64,000 nt of DNA from Flectonema sp. DT1601 (Eukaryota; Euglenozoa; Diplonemea; Diplonemida; Diplonemidae). The stretch covers positions 124,001 through 188,000 of the forward strand of contig OZ025832.1 in NCBI GenBank assembly GCA_964019425.1. Direction: 5' to 3'. The translations under genes were made by a program, and so were the position numbers. The notes under the pieces are model-generated. The model was not told the origin of the DNA and did no database searches. It was given only the letters and a program-made list of their open reading frames with translations. Below are positions 63,735 to 64,000 of this stretch, piece after piece (the stretch's first letter is position 1; the number at the start of each line of letters is the position of its first letter).

Positions 63735-64000
63735 TTACCGTTCTTGAGATCCGATAGAAGAGAAAGAACACATCCTAGCAGCCATGGCTCTACGAGCTCT
63801 CAATCCAGGAGAAGAGTGAAACGTTCGCGACTGGCCTGGTGTACTAGGCGGCGATGGTAGTTGTGTATGATCAGGTGTTTCCGGTTCTGTTCCACTCTGC
63901 TGATAAACATCCGAAGAGTAACACCCATCTGTATTGATGGCTACCATTAGTTGATCGTTTATAATTAAAACTTCATGTGGTCTGAGAGAGTTAGTTGAAC
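63735..64000 (-). CDS. C-terminal part of an unidentified protein, 5' end outside window
   Basis: The frame is open from the right edge (LRPHEVLIINDQLMVAINTD) to TAA at 63735, at least 87 residues. The internal ATG at 63947 is therefore not the likely start. The first 35 residues look folded (alternating hydrophobic pattern). The rest is Pro/Ser/Thr-rich (TQLPSPPSTPGQSRTFHSSP), probably a disordered tail, ending SSIGSQER. Family not recognised. Confidence 0.7.
   Translation of the reverse strand, partial: STNSLRPHEVLIINDQLMVAINTDGCYSSDVYQQSGTEPETPDHTQLPSPPSTPGQSRTFHSSPGLRARRAMAARMCSFSSIGSQER

Noticed and set aside
1-64000. CRISPR arrays, bacterial promoters or ribosome-binding sites
   Set aside because: No regularly spaced short repeats with unique spacers were seen. 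The genes, introns and acceptors are eukaryotic.

Overview
The window looks like nuclear DNA of a euglenozoan protist (kinetoplastid, bodonid or diplonemid; I cannot resolve which). Four things point there. Every convincing gene lies on the minus strand, as in the one-way polycistronic clusters of Euglenozoa. Most start codons follow a candidate AG acceptor by 7-34 nt, as expected for spliced-leader trans-splicing, and several acceptors have a pyrimidine tract. Two receptor cyclases have a trypanosomatid-type catalytic domain. One three-exon EF-hand gene resembles a kinetoplastid flagellar family. No spliced-leader RNA gene was found, so the assignment is an inference.

Layout in the direction of transcription (right to left): a 5'-truncated gene at 63.7-64.0 kb; the EF-hand protein (3 exons); two receptor adenylate cyclases with 5'-nucleotidase-like ectodomains (58.1-61.2 and 47.7-50.6 kb) separated by 7.5 kb of repeat-rich DNA; an amino-acid permease (2 exons); a C-terminally membrane-anchored protein; two tandem PP1-type phosphatases (2 exons each); a short stretch carrying LSU-rRNA-like motifs; a long coiled-coil protein; a small coiled-coil protein; ribosomal protein S16 (4 exons); a PTEN-type phosphatase; an importin-4/Kap123-like karyopherin; a truncated copy of a kinase 5' end; a three-unit 3.7-3.9 kb tandem array, each unit carrying a ubiquitin-fold/leucine-rich-repeat gene; the intact myristoylated kinase; 9.5 kb without a recognisable gene; and a 3'-truncated coiled-coil gene at the left edge.

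Spacers are AT-rich and full of A or T runs of 10-30 nt in both orientations. They carry several short dispersed repeat families, some flanked by clear target-site duplications of 8 to about 205 bp. The eight cis-introns that can be placed are 54-75 nt, seven of eight start GTATGN, and their 3' ends are A-rich rather than pyrimidine-rich, unlike several trans-splice acceptors.

Several genes concern signalling: two cyclases, PTEN, two PP1 catalytic subunits and a TKL-like kinase. Nothing in the sequence shows that they act in one pathway. The most notable items are the 5'-nucleotidase-like receptor cyclases, the LRR array with near-identical flanks but a reshuffled repeat domain in unit 3, the A-tract introns, and three separate partial duplications of gene 5' ends.
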